Positions 22,034 to 22,056 of a stretch of 22,056 bases of DNA are shown here, piece by piece. Numbering within the stretch: position 1 is the first letter of the stretch; every line of letters begins with the position of its first letter. A program made the position numbers and the translations under genes. The stretch is from Caryophanales bacterium UBA1709 (GTDB taxonomy: Bacteria > Bacillota_I > Bacilli_A > RFN20 > UBA1709): positions 1 to 22,056 of the forward strand of contig DCJD01000004.1 of the NCBI GenBank assembly GCA_002317215.1, read 5' to 3'. The notes beneath the pieces are model-generated. The model was not told where the DNA came from. It saw only the letters and a program-made list of their open reading frames with translations, and did no database searches.

Positions 22034-22056
22034 GGCAATAAATACAACTTATTGCC
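22034..22056 (-). repeat. Inverted repeat at the right edge
   Basis: GGCAATAA (22034-22041) and TTATTGCC (22049-22056) form a perfect 8-bp stem with a 7-base loop. It sits just ahead of the minus-strand terminator and may belong to a structured RNA or the end of a gene; the window stops here. Confidence 0.35.

Noticed and set aside
1..22056. CRISPR arrays, tRNA or rRNA genes, transposons, phage genes.
   Set aside because: None was seen; all long stretches are explained by ordinary chromosomal genes.

Overview
The window is AT-rich chromosomal DNA from a low-GC Gram-positive-type bacterium (Firmicutes/Bacilli, possibly one of the uncultured Mollicutes- or Erysipelotrichia-related gut lineages; the lineage is inference). 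It reads with TGG as the only Trp codon, TGA never interrupts a gene, and all 20 complete genes end in TAA (14) or TAG (6). Shine-Dalgarno sites are strong AGGAGG types and genes are packed in operons. I see no tRNA, rRNA, insertion sequence, prophage or CRISPR array.

Layout, left to right. Bases 1-2235 (minus): a purine/pyrimidine salvage cluster, hpt then udk, followed closely by a partial FAD-dependent dehydrogenase running off the left edge. Bases 2318-3475 (minus): a secreted endonuclease I-type nuclease and ribosomal protein bL31, each with its own terminator and probable promoter. Bases 3582-12575 (minus): an oligopeptide ABC importer of the streptococcal Ami type, transcribed oppA-oppB-oppC-oppD-oppF, then a membrane-anchored degenerate ApbE-like protein and an 83-residue membrane protein. 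A perfect CcpA cre palindrome lies upstream of oppA, and a strong hairpin separates oppA from oppB. Bases 12792-14128 (minus): class II fructose-bisphosphate aldolase and IspF.

Bases 14174-15970 (plus): a YfcE-type phosphodiesterase and an M29 aminopeptidase, closed by a strong terminator. Bases 16071-21765 (plus): metG-mnmG-rsmG-parA-parB, a tightly coupled operon whose last four genes are the classic neighbourhood of the replication origin. The last 250 bases hold a parB terminator, tiny unassigned reading frames, and a terminator for a minus-strand transcript entering from beyond the right edge.

The most unusual feature is OppA. Compared with AmiA/OppA proteins recalled from memory, it looks circularly permuted: the segment that normally forms the C-terminal end of the binding protein lies directly after the lipoprotein signal, and the protein stops where that segment would normally begin. 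In the same operon OppD carries an approximately 245-residue, partly coiled-coil insertion between Walker A and the Q-loop, and the ApbE-like protein seems to have lost the ApbE catalytic and flavin/metal motifs. Together these suggest a remodelled peptide importer. Other items of interest are everted parS-like half-sites in front of metG, a hairpin in the bL31 leader, and the complete absence of TGA as a stop.
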